Shown in pieces: positions 35,501-46,400 of a stretch of 49,263 nucleotides of DNA. The DNA is from Chromera velia (taxonomy: Eukaryota > Sar > Chromeraceae). The stretch's first letter is position 1; each line of letters starts with the position of its first letter. Below the pieces are notes generated by a model. The model saw nothing but the letters and a program-made list of their open reading frames with translations. It was not told where the DNA came from and did no database searches. Where the stretch lies: positions 13,218 to 62,480 of the forward strand of contig JAHBMJ010003367.1 in NCBI GenBank assembly GCA_018398765.1, written 5' to 3'. The translations under genes were made by a program, and so were the position numbers.

Positions 35501-38069
35501 AGAAAAGTAATTGTATGCGAACCCACGCAAGAAATAAATACATGAAATTACGTTTTGCAGCTGCATGGTTTGAGGAAGCCATAGCAACAATTCAATCTCG
35601 TTGGGATGCGGGAGAGAACGCAGGGGACACAGAGGCACAAAAACGAATCAAATACATGGTCAGCCCTCACGTGGCTGTACAATGAAGTTTAAAGAGAAGC
35701 AACAGAATAAGCATTGCACGCAAGTCTGGGGTGGATTTCTGCAGAAAAGAAGAATGCGGTCTTGGGGATGGAGTCGAAGCAATCATGCTCAGGTCTCATG
35801 TCTGCCTTTCTTTCTGCCAAGACGGCAGGCGCTCGACCCGAAACACCCCCCCCCCTCGGACTCACTCCATGAGGACGGGCAAGGGATATGAAATTCAGCA
35901 ACAGTGGATTGAATTGGTGTGAATGGAAGGAAGGAGCAGTGGGGTCGTTTGAATTGATCAATCAAACAATCAATCAGTGGAAGAATCAGCATTCAAAGCG
36001 AATGACAGCATTGGTAAACAGACAAGAATGGATAGACGGGATGAATGCGACTGTGCACTGCTCCGTTCCGTCTTTATGGACACTTTCATCATGCGTTCAT
36101 TGTGCATCCGTACTCCTTCCAGTGTTTCGACTGGCTGGCGGAGGAGAAGCGTGGAGGGATGGAGACGGCACTGAGGGATCTGATGGGCTGGGCGAAAGGG
36201 ATGGTGGACGACGTCGGATTTTTCTGTGAGAAGCGCCACGGAGACGCAGGGAGACGGCTCCACAAGCAGCCCTCCTCTGTACCTTCCTCAAATCCAAAGG
36301 GGGGCAAAAAGGAGACGGGGGGGTATCGAGAGAAGGGAAGAGAGAAAGAAGTGGAGGTCGGACTTCAAATCGGAATCTACCGAATCAACTGCGTCGACTG
36401 TCTGGACAGGACCAACATTGGAATGTTTGTGGTCGGTCTGTCAGTCCCCTTCCATGTTTTTTTCATTCTTTGGTGCCGCTGCGTGGGCGGGTGTTTTCCA
36501 TATTTCCCCCCTCCCCTTAGCTTCCCTGCTCCGGGCTTCGTATACATGTGCCTGCGCGTGCGCAAGTCTGTGTGTGTGTGTGTGTGTGTGTGTGTTCCTC
36601 AGCTCTCACTCATTTTGCGCGGCGAGTTTTTGATTCGAGTATGGGAAGTTGACTTTTTGACCAAGACCACTTGTACAAAGATGTACCACAGATTTCTTTC
36701 GTGGTCATGACATCCTTTCCTTCAGGTGGCTCTTGAATGTCTTGGTCGCCAGCTCCGTCACGCAGGCATCGGAATGGAGCGGGAAGATGAGAAGGACAAT
36801 AACAGTAGCAACGTCTTGCGCCTAGCACAGAAGAAGAACACGAGTTGTTGTGGAGGTTGTTGTGAGGGCGGGGCGACACGCAGTAACGAGTTGGTCGTCC
36901 CTTCGAACACCCCCACCGCACCGCCCCGACAAGCGAACAGACGGAATTCCGTCGAGTCCACCGATTCCGAAATTGCGGCAGTGAACCAACGGCGTCTGTC
37001 TTTTCTTGGGGACTCACAGGGACTTAATCTTCCCGGTACTGTAACGAAAGCCGAAGCCGAAGCGTTAGAGTTGGCAGGCAGTAGAGGCGCACACGAAGAA
37101 GCAACTCAGTACTCAGCGGAAGCTGAGAACGAGCCCGTGCACACAGCAGACGTTGATGCAGACCTCGCGCCCTCTCTTCCGAGACCCCATATCGTTGAGC
37201 TTTCCCTTCCCCGCGACTGTTTTCTCCCAAGAAGAAATTCGACTGGGGAGGATGCAACAAAGTCGCCTCTTCCGGGGCCAGTTCCCCCTGCGCTTGCTGC
37301 CCTGGCGATGGACACTTGGGGGACAGTCGGGGATGCACTTGCGAATCAATATGGGGGGTCTGCGGCAATGCATCGCCCCCTGATTTTATTTGGTCGCACT
37401 GCGGTGTCCAGCCTCCCTTCTGAGGAGGTGAACAGCCTCTCTGCAGGGTCCAGGGAAGACATGGAGGCGGGTGTCTGTGCAGATGCCCCTTGGAAGGCTT
37501 CTCGAAGGGGGAACGCGGCGATCGCGGTTGAAAGGTAAGTCTGGTCTCACTTGACTGCATGATGGTTTTCGGACACCTTGAACTGCTCAATGAATGAATC
37601 CGCAAAGGGAAACTTTCCAAAGAGCTAAGTAAATCTATACGACAAATGTCAATCCACAGTTCCTTCCTTCTTGCGTAGATCGGTCGGTTTCTTTCTCGGA
37701 ACTTTTCTTTCATGTGTTGTGAGGTCGGCTGCCGGCTGTTTGCCGTTGTCCAGCTCGTCTGTCTGTTTCTTTGCTGACTTTGAAATTGTCATTTCACGTG
37801 GGCAAAGTGGTTGCAAAGGAAGAAGCGTGTGCAATTAAGCAAACAAGCGATCGAGAGGGTCTGGTGGTGGGACTATCAGATCAGAACCACAGGGTGGATA
37901 AAAGGACAAGATTCTCTAACTCCCTCCCTCCCTCCCGGTCTCCTTCCATCCCCTCTTCCCTCGCCCCCTTCATCCGTCCCCACTCTCTGCTTGCCTTTCA
38001 GACACATGACATCATCCTTTTCTGTGTGTGCCTGTCTTTATATCGTCCTCTCTGCCCGTGTGTATTTGC

Positions 38070-38140
<71 letters not shown>

Positions 38141-39744
38141 CGTGTCTGTGTGTTCGTGCAGATACTTGACAAATGTGTTTTCGGATCTGGACCGACAGAG
38201 GGCCTGGGACCTCTTCCTTGGCAAGCACGTCCCGGCTGACGCACGCGCGTCCAAGGAGGGGGGGGAGCCCGAGAAGTTGTGGAAGAAAGACCTCTCACCC
38301 ACCAGAGTGCGGCAGTCTGAATGGGTTCGTGGGGGGTGGGTGGGTTTGTTTGGGGGGGGAGATTAGGACTGTCTTTTGTTCTTTTGTCCTTTTCCTCTGA
38401 AACTGAACTAAAAAACAACGTTCTCTGTCGGTCATTCCATCTGGAAGTGCCTATCGATTAGTCTTTTGTTTTTGTTGTGACGATTTGGCGTAAGGCGGCA
38501 TTGCATCTGTTCTCTTGATCTGCCCTTTTGTCTACCCAGATGTTAATATCTAATGGAAGAAGCTGCTTTTCCTGAGGGAGTGCTGTCTAGCACTCAATGT
38601 CTTGTATTGAATTGTACGATGTTGTGGACTTTGATCTGATGAATCGATGTATGGAAATTGTACCAGCCAGCTCCATGGTTTTTTTCAATACAGAGAGCGA
38701 AGGAGAGAGGTTGCCATACTGGCAGACAGAGAGTCAGTCTGTCTGCCGGTTTTCTCAGTCTGTCAGTTTGTCAGTCAGCCAGTCACTCAGTCTGTAAGAC
38801 CACAAAAAGACCCGCGTAATTCTGTTTAGAGGCTCCGACCACGCACTTACTTTCATTCTTCTGACGCCTGAAGAAGCAACCCCCATGATCAGCACGCATG
38901 ACTGACTGACTGACTGACTGACTGACTGACTGACTGCAGGAAGTGCCCGAGGCCAAGATCGACGTCCCTGCTGCCCCAGGTACGGCTGAAGGAAGGCGCA
39001 TGCGTTTCCTTTCTGCATGTGGACAACAATCATCCGCATGTCTGTCCACTCAAAAGCTACACATTCTGCAGCTGTGAAAATTTCGACGGACGACTTGTCT
39101 TCCCTCTGCACATGTTTGTCAGACACGAGTGGAAAATGCATCTAAATCAGGGGCANNNNNNNNNNNNNNNNNNNNNNNNNNNNNNNNNNNNNNNNNNNNN
39201 NNNNNNNNNNNNNNNNNNNNNNNNNNNNNNNNNNNNNNNNNNNNNNNNNNNNNNNNNNNNNNNGGGGGGGGGGGGGGGGGGCGTTGTGTGGGACGACGAC
39301 TCAATGTCTCAAACGGGACTATGGTTCATGTGGCAGACGGTGGATATTTGAGAGCGTATGTTGTAGATTTTGAGCCGTAGCCTAGACATACATGGCCCAA
39401 AAGCGATTCTGTCCGGTTTCTTTACGCCTGTGTAGGCTTTTTGGGGAGCGTTGCACTTTTTGACATCTTGTTACACTTTGTTTACCCACGATCACGCCCT
39501 CACTTCTTCTGTCAATTTCGTTTCTTGCCACAAAAGCAGCATCCTCTTCTCTCTTCTGCTCTCCTTTCCTTTCCTCGAGCGCGTTCGTGCAGTGAAGGGG
39601 CGAAGGGGTGCCCCCCTGGGTGCGAGGGGAGGGGGAAACGTCTTGGTGGGACTGAAGGCGACGTCGACCCCCACACGCTCTCCCGAGTCCCAAGAAGAAC
39701 TGCAGGGACACAACCGCCCTCCGGAACAAGTAGGAGGGGCTTGA
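31476..39744 (+). CDS. FIG4: FIG4/SAC-domain phosphoinositide phosphatase (13 exons)
   Basis: Exons are 31476-31759, 32049-32166, 32537-33192, 33547-33696, 34009-34069, 34800-34984, 35171-35238, 35561-35658, 36123-36431, 36726-37534, 38162-38324, 38940-38979 and 39593-39744. They total 3093 nt, giving 1030 residues. SAC landmarks in order: GLVRFLEGSYVVLVTKR (about 93-110), FSYSLDLT, NAFLLRPL, GHVANEVEVEQ (to 423), LRGSIPLHW, then the active site INCVDCLDRTN with C630-x5-R636. The motifs GDALANQYGGSAAMHR and RYLTNVFSDLDRQRAWDLFLG follow. The last two fit FIG4/Sac3, which removes the 5-phosphate of PI(3,5)P2 on endolysosomal membranes with Vac14 and PIKfyve/Fab1. Exon 10 inserts about 160 disordered residues, including a Cys-rich SCCGGCCEGG patch; exon 3 also has inserts. 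Exons 12-13 are the least certain, because the assembly gap lies between them. Start at 31476 (caaacaATGAG); 31347 is the alternative. Confidence 0.88.
32167..32297 (+). repeat. (TG)n and (TGTC)n arrays at the 5' end of FIG4-like intron 2
   Basis: The donor GTCAGT at 32167 passes directly into TG repeats. After a TGATTG stretch, about nine TGTC units lie at about 32260-32295. Confidence 0.9.
32460..32525 (+). repeat. (TC)n(TG)n tract before FIG4-like exon 3
   Basis: A TC run followed by a TG run ends 11 bp before the acceptor ttgcag (32531-32536). The same TC-then-TG order precedes exon 11 of this gene and occurs in intron 1 of the next gene. Confidence 0.9.
33231..33260 (+). repeat. (AGGC)n microsatellite in FIG4-like intron 3
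   Basis: About seven AGGC units lie 40 bp inside the intron, after the GTCAGTCAAGCAGTCC donor region. Confidence 0.85.
34403..34827 (+). repeat. Six-copy tandem repeat of a 3' splice site plus exon start
   Basis: Units of 75-79 bp start at 34403, 34479, 34558, 34633, 34711 and 34787. Each holds CTGTCTGCAG, then GCCGTCTGGCAGGAGGGAGT, an oligo-T run and ACTGTATGCATGAAAGTAAA. The last copy is the true acceptor and 5' end of FIG4-like exon 6. Copies alternate between GTAGAG (1, 3, 5) and GTACAG (2, 4, 6) forms, with matching differences after the T run, so the real repeat is a dimer of about 154 bp present three times. Confidence 0.95.
36567..36594 (+). repeat. (TG)n microsatellite in FIG4-like intron 9
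   Basis: Thirteen to fourteen TG units lie in the middle of the intron that follows the active-site exon. Confidence 0.85.
38073..38138 (+). repeat. (TC)n(TG)n tract before FIG4-like exon 11
   Basis: A TC run and then a TG run end about 23 bp before the acceptor gtgcag (38156-38161), serving as an unusual pyrimidine/UG tract. Confidence 0.9.
38732..38937 (+). repeat. Complementary (CAGT)n and (GACT)n arrays in FIG4-like intron 11
   Basis: An imperfect CAGT/CTGT array at about 38732-38793 is followed by a perfect GACT array at about 38899-38934. The second ends as actgcag, directly at the acceptor of exon 12. The two are reverse complements and could pair in the pre-mRNA across about 105 nt. 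Confidence 0.85.
39156..39263. other. Assembly gap of 108 N followed by a G run
   Basis: The unknown bases lie in the last intron of the FIG4-like model and are followed by 18 G residues. A missing exon cannot be excluded. Confidence 0.99.
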
Positions 39745-41337
39745 GAAAAAACTGGAAACCCACTTTAGTTAATGCCAAGACATGGATAGTTCAAATACGT
39801 CTGTACTGTAGTTCAACTCCGTATATGGAATAAATGTGTAACCAAACTAATTTCAGAGCCTATAAGAATCAGAGGAAATTTCTTAGGAAAATAAATAAAA
39901 AAATGATTAATTTTGAATGAATATCATACCCTGCAGGTAACTAGGATTTTGTGGATTTTTAATTAAGCTAGGATTATACGTACAAGATTTTATTGCATTT
40001 AATTCAGCAATAGGATTTTACCATTTTTTATGGGGTTTGGGTAAAAAATTTAGTAAACTATTAGTATTAAAATACTTCTACTCATAGCTAGGATTTTTAA
40101 AAAATATGGATGTTTGAAAGTCAATTTTTTATAAACTATAATGAGTTAGAAATTGATATTAATGGTAGTGATAGTCCTCATATAAAACTATAAGCACCAT
40201 TAATGAGTAAATCCTATAGTAAATACCGGCCGCTAATACTTTATATAGTACTTACTTAATTGTGGCCACGGTTTAGCCTAGAGTCTCCAAAACCAAAGAC
40301 AAACGGTAACCCATGCATTGAACACCCAGCGCTTGGCCCGTCTTATTATGGGAAGATGGACCGGCTTAAGCGGGCGGCGAGTTTCTATGGTTTGACCTCT
40401 CTTTAGGAGGCTGCTCTGTTCAGAGGCCAATGTTAGGCTGATTGCCCGTGCACTGCTGGGGGGGGGGGGAGGAGTTTCGAACGGGGAGGTAGAGTCTGTC
40501 TGCGAGCACTGCCCCCTTGACATGTATGGACGGGGTAAATTGAATGATGTTGTTCATAAGTCTAGTCACAAGTTGACAGAATGCAAAGGGACGGAAATGG
40601 AAAGAGGACGCATGGATAGGCTTTTGGAGGAAGTAAGAGACGCACCCTCTGAGTCAGACTTGATCGTATGGGCACAACAGATGGCAAAGCAACAGTTAGG
40701 ATGGGCGGTGTGTGAGCTAGAACAAAAAGAAAGTAAGAGAGATTTTCATACTCCTTCTCGAGAAACACCCTGTTGCCGGCGCATGGGCAATTTCAGCTTG
40801 CCTTTGTAAACGGTAAAGTCTTGATCCGATTGCTTCTAGATGGTTGTTTCCTGTTTCTCTCCGTTTGAGTGTATGGGGTGGGATCAGAGCTAGAATGTAA
40901 CAAAAAGAGAAACGTGAAACGCGCAGAGGGGCGTGCTTGAGCTCGTGCGGGCGTGGGGGAGGCGGGGCGCTCATATCCACGCAGCGTGGATACAGCTTTT
41001 TTGGGTGGTCTCTCTGTTTTTCTCTTTCTCATCTTCTTTTCATCTCTTTTCTTTTCTTTCTCTTTCTTTTTCTTATACATAAATGTGCGAGTGGCAGTGT
41101 GTCAGTGCTTCTGTATATATACATATATCTGTGGCTGACTTAACAGACGATTGTGCGGAGCAAAAGACAGCTCCGTGAAGTCAGTCTCCTTTTGATCCTG
41201 TGAAGCATGAAAAGCTGGTAGATCTCAGCATCAGTTTCAAATTATTGCCGACTCCTTGACATTTGACACCTCTGGTTGTTGCTACCGCGTCGCTGCACCT
41301 TCTTTCAAACTTTGTTTGATTCGATCAAGGACAAACA
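39745..41337. other. Intergenic region between the FIG4-like gene and the next gene
   Basis: 39,830-40,270 is strongly AT-rich, with the word CTAGGATT recurring several times, and looks like old non-coding repeat. At 40522-40809 a plus-strand frame includes RLLEEVRDAPSESDLIVWAQ and reads like protein. It has no start context, splice partner or domain I can defend, so I do not call it a gene. 41,000-41,120 is pyrimidine-rich. The promoter of the gene at 41338 should be in the last few hundred bases. Confidence 0.55.
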
Positions 41338-41723
41338 ATGGCTCACTTTTTCCACGTGTTTGGAGAACAGCTCTTGGACTGTGCCCTGTCGAACAAGTTT
41401 GCCGAATTTGCCTTCACGAGCTCACGATCCAGCTCGGAAGCCAGCCAAGAAGGTTCGGAGGCTTTGAACTTCCTTACACAGGCAGCTACCTACCTCGGCC
41501 TCAGGCTCTGCTTCCTTCTGGATGAATGTCGAAAGCAGAGGACCCTCGTCAACCGTCAGTCAATCAATCAGTCGGCCAGTCGGTCAATCAGTCAAACAGC
41601 CGCACAGTCAGCCAGAAGGACAGCAAATCTGACACTCGGATAGCCCTAGGCAAAATGTGATTTACCCTTAACTCTCTCTCTCTTCCTCTCTTTCTCTCTC
41701 CCTCCCTCTCTCCCTCCCTCCCA

Positions 41724-41782
<59 letters not shown>

Positions 41783-43375
41783 GGAGGAAGGGGGGGGGGG
41801 CGGGGGGGAAATGGACAGTGCGCGCGTACGCAGAATACAAAAACGTCACCGTCATTTCCTGTGTGCAGTCTCCTTCAGCGGGTACGGTCAGATGAACCCT
41901 CTGGGCCAACTTGTCCGTTCCGCCGCCGCATCCATTCCGATGAAGCAGTTCGTTCTCGCGGCAACCAGGGAGAGCCGTTTGAAGTGCAGAGACAAGATCG
42001 TCAGTCTCCTTAGCAGAAGGGAGGAGGCAGCCAAACGTGCAGCAGAGAAAGCAGCGAAAAGAAAGAGACGGAAAAGTGCCAGACGAAGAAGCAGACGAGA
42101 GTCCCAGAGACGCAGCACAAGGAACTCAAGAGCCCGTGAGAGCACAAGCGCGACATCGATCTTCTCTCTTGACAGGGAGACAGAAACAGAACGAGAAAGG
42201 AAAAGCCCCCCCACATCACCTCCACTTGAACCACTTCTTTTTTCCCCTACCCGTCCTGTTACGTCAGCCCTTGACAGAAGATCGATCGGACTAGAACTTC
42301 AAAAAGCAGCGGCAGATCGAATTTCGACTCCCCTCACTCCCGTCGACAGGCGCCACTCTTCCTTCTCTCCCACCATACGCACAGCCACCGGCAGTTTGAC
42401 CGTCTCGGGAGATCGTCAGATCACTCAAGAGTCTTTCATCAGTCCCGTCATCAACATACACTCTCCACCACCAACAGGCGAACTACCTGAGACCCCACAC
42501 ACTTGTCTGGCACTGAAGGGCCCCCCCACGCCCCTTCTGTCTGATCGTCAAAAGAACGAAGCCGCCGAAGAAACTCGCCCCAAGACCACGCATCATCAAA
42601 CACGTCGGAAAACAGAGGGCAACAGAAGGGACACTTCCAAAGAAATGGAGGCGCCTCTGCACTCCCCTTCTTTCGGACTCGACAGCCCAGGCTGCTTCAT
42701 CACCCAACTCAACGTGGGGGAACGCCTCGAGCCTTCGAGAGTTTCCCCCCACTCATCCTCTTCGTCCCCCCCCCGTGAAAAGAGTAGCAGCAGCAGTGCA
42801 GCATCCTCCTTGTTGGAGGACTGGGAGAATCTGGCTCAGGTGTCTGTGACAGAGTCGTGCATACGGGAATTGTCCAGAGTACTTCGGGGAACTGCAGGGA
42901 AGGGCCTCCAATCGGTGTGCATCCTCGGGACGACTAAGTGGACCCTGGAGGCCGCAGAGGCTCTGGCAGAACTGTCAGTTGATTTTGTTCTTCTTAGTGT
43001 TGTTCTCTCAAGGCCAAAGGAGCTCTATCTGTCGAAGAAGCCCTATCTGTCTGTCTGTCTGTCTCTCTGTCTGTCTGCCTGTCTGTCTATGGATGATATA
43101 CGTTAATTTGTCTCTCAGTGAGTTTGTATGGAAATCTACCAGTCCACAGATTTTACAGTGAGACGAAACGATACGTTGCTTTAGGGTAGAAAAGCTTCTC
43201 GAGGTCTGTTGGAGAGTGTATGTGCAGAGGACACCCGGGAGGGTGGACAGACGTTCACAGACAGTCAAGACAGACAGATGTACAGACAGACAGATAGACG
43301 GACAGAAGGACAGACAGACAGACAGACAGACAGACAGAGAGACAGACTATATGACAGACAGACAGACAGACGGAC

Positions 43376-43407
<32 letters not shown>

Positions 43408-46400
43408 TATATGACAGACAGACAGACAGACAGACTGACAGACTGACAGACAGACAGACAGACAGACAGAGAGACAGACAGAGAGACAGACTCTATCGTC
43501 CTTTCTTTTCTTTTCACTTGCTCTCGTTCCGAAGACAGGCAGGCAGGCAGGCAGACAGACGCACACACACACGGGCAGACAGAGCACAGGACTGCTTTGT
43601 TTATTTTTTCGCTTCCAGACAGAGAGACAGAAAGGAGGATCGAGAGGATGGGTGGAGGATCAAAGAAGCCCTCCCTCCCTCCCTCCAGAGTCTTCCCTCA
43701 GCTGCATGCGGCGCCGTCGTTTTGTTTCTTTCGAGTGCATCCATGCAGGGTGGAGGGCATGAATATTCCTGTGTTCCTCAAACTCATCAAGCATGTGGAT
43801 AGAGACAGCAGAAGCCAACGAAGAAGTCAAGAGGCGAGCAGCGCAAGCAGAGAGGGACCGCAATCGGGCTCTGGGGGTGCCAGTGGCAGTGGCAGTGGAA
43901 GTCGCGATCGGTCTGTGGAGATGGTTTCCGACCGTTCAACAAGAGAGAAAGGACATTCCTCAAAGACCTCAGACAGCACTAGAGGCTCCTCAAGAGTTGG
44001 AGGAGAGGCTGAGGCCTCGAGGGAAATTCTGCAGAGACTCTGTGAGGCATCAAGGGGGGGTGTCGAGGTCATCGATGATCTGTTTCGACAGCAGAAGACG
44101 ACGTTGGATCTCTTCAACGGGGGGCAAGAAGGAATGCGACGTCCATTGCAAAGAGACAAAAATGAAATTTCTCCATTCCCCTCTTTGCTGCCTCCAAAGA
44201 CGTGTTTGTGGGAGCTCACACTGGCGGTACGCAGTCTTGGCTCTTCTTTTCTCGAAGAAACGCTTTATTTTCCCGCCACTCTTTTCTTATGTTTTCTCTG
44301 TGACGTAGTTGCAGTTTTTTTTTCGCTCTTGCCTCCCCGACGAGCAGTATTCGGCACCTGGAGCGTGCATGTATGAGTGCCACTTTTTTGATATCCTTTG
44401 CCTGTTTCTCGTCTTTTCCTGTTTGTTTTTGTCTGCAGAGAGTCCTTTCAAAGATCCCCTCTGTGTGTGGACAGAACAGGAGATGCGCGGGATGCGCCAC
44501 TATTCCTGCCGTTCCTCAGTCACAGGAGATCTGTTTAATGGAAGAAAGGGAAAAAGGCGATCGAAGTGATTTAAGTGGTCAACGAAGAGTAAAGGAGCCA
44601 AGAGAATCGAATATGCTTTCACGTGTTTCCTCACTTTCTTCTAGTTCCGTCATTATCAACGCAGACAGGCGAGACGGAGCAACCGACAGGAGTGGACACC
44701 AAAACGTGCACGCCCGGCGGAAGAGACCCAAACTATCCTCAGAGGCAGAAAAAGAAAAACAGAAACAGAATCAATACATCAGAATCACCTCCACACCTCT
44801 CCCACTACCCCCCACGACGATACCGATAGGTGTGCGCCCTGCTCCCATTCGGAAACGAAGACAAAACAGGCCTAGGCGCTCACCCGACCTGCCTCTGTTT
44901 CCATCTCCATACAGAGACCCGACCCGTACTCTCAATTCGCCTGTTGCAGGTGCCTATTCGAATAGAGAGAGGGAAAGAGAGGCCGAAAAAGCGTCGCCAG
45001 ACACGGAAAGGACAAAGGGACACAACCCCAAACCTTGCTACGAAGACCCGGTCGAGGTAGGTATCAAGGCCTCCTCCCTCCATTGTTTCAACAGTCAAAT
45101 CGGCGCACACCCCTCTCTAATGACACCCCCCGATGCCGCCAGTGCGGGAGGGTCCGAGTGGTCGGCAGAGTCTCCTCTCTTTCGCTCAAGGAGCCTTAGC
45201 ATTGGCGTTTTTGACAATGAACCAAACAAGAGTGCAGCAACCCACAAAGTCCCAACAGAGAGAAGGGAGGAAACTAGAGTCGGAAAACTGATTTTGTCCA
45301 GTGCAAGTGCTGTACGACTCCAAAACTTCAACTGGCCTTTTTCATCCCTTTCAACCCATGAGACCACTCCACGGCAGCATCTCCATCTCGCGTGGCCATA
45401 CCCTACACCGCCCCCTCGAGATTTTCTTCTGCAAGCTTCCCAAATGCCCCTCCTCAACTGCCTTCGCCACAATCTACAGAAACGCCGACTGTGCCTCCCT
45501 GATCCCTTCGCTTACTCCTCGATGATCGAGACTTCCGCTGTAACGACAGGCAAGAGATCCCTGCAAGTTATGGGCGCGCTTCGATCGCCTCCTCCTCCCC
45601 GTCCCCCATCTCAGACAAGGTTATGGGGGCTGCAGCGACCTCCCAGTAGATACATCCGCCCCCCATCGGGGATCCGACCTCAGACAGCGAGATTGCGCGA
45701 CTGTGCCGAAGAGAGGGAGGCCACGGAGATTGATGGCATCGTCTCAGGTGGTCTCTGTGAGGACTCCTCTAATCTTTCCATCGATGCAACAAAACAAATG
45801 ATCACTCAGGAGATTGTCTCATCTGAGGATGGAAAGGACAGGGAAAGACGGGAGGACATTCTTCATCTCTCTTCATCCGAAGAAGAGTCTGCGGGCGAAG
45901 TCGTTTTGTGGGAAACCCGAGATGTTCAGACACAGACCCAGACTCTCCATCAGAACACAAGTCTAGAACAGGTAGGGACCCAGATAAGTGAAGAAGGAAA
46001 AGATGTTCCTTCTCCCTCTCAACAACAAGGGGGGACAGCTCAAGAGGAAAACCCAAAAAGACTCAGGGGGGTGCAATCATCCGACGAATCTTCGCCTTCC
46101 GATGCTCCAGATTCTTGTCTTCCTGCCTCTTTCCTCAATTTTGCTTTGCCTGCTAGTGCGAATGACACTGGCGCGTCCCCATCTCAGAGCCGGCCACGCA
46201 CCACCACACCGACCCAACAACGCAAACAACGCAAAGACCCCAAAGAAAAACAACAACAACAAAAACCCTCCAAAGCTCCCCCATCATCACCAAACATTAG
46301 AGGCCCCATTTGCCCCCCCCCTCCCTCCGCAACTCCAAATTCAATCAGGTCCCCTCCCCACACACATGCCCGCAACATCCTCTCAACCTCAGCAGACTCT

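Noticed and set aside
43209..43802. Asp/Arg/Gln/Thr repeat protein
   Set aside because: It is a translation of the GACA array in an intron; the real exon starts at 43749 in a phase set by the preceding exon.
44439..44567. Alternative frame at the start of the last exon of the unrecognised gene (SPFKDPLCVWTEQEM)
   Set aside because: It stops after about 42 codons and would need a different upstream phase, while phase 0 opens a frame of 1049 codons.
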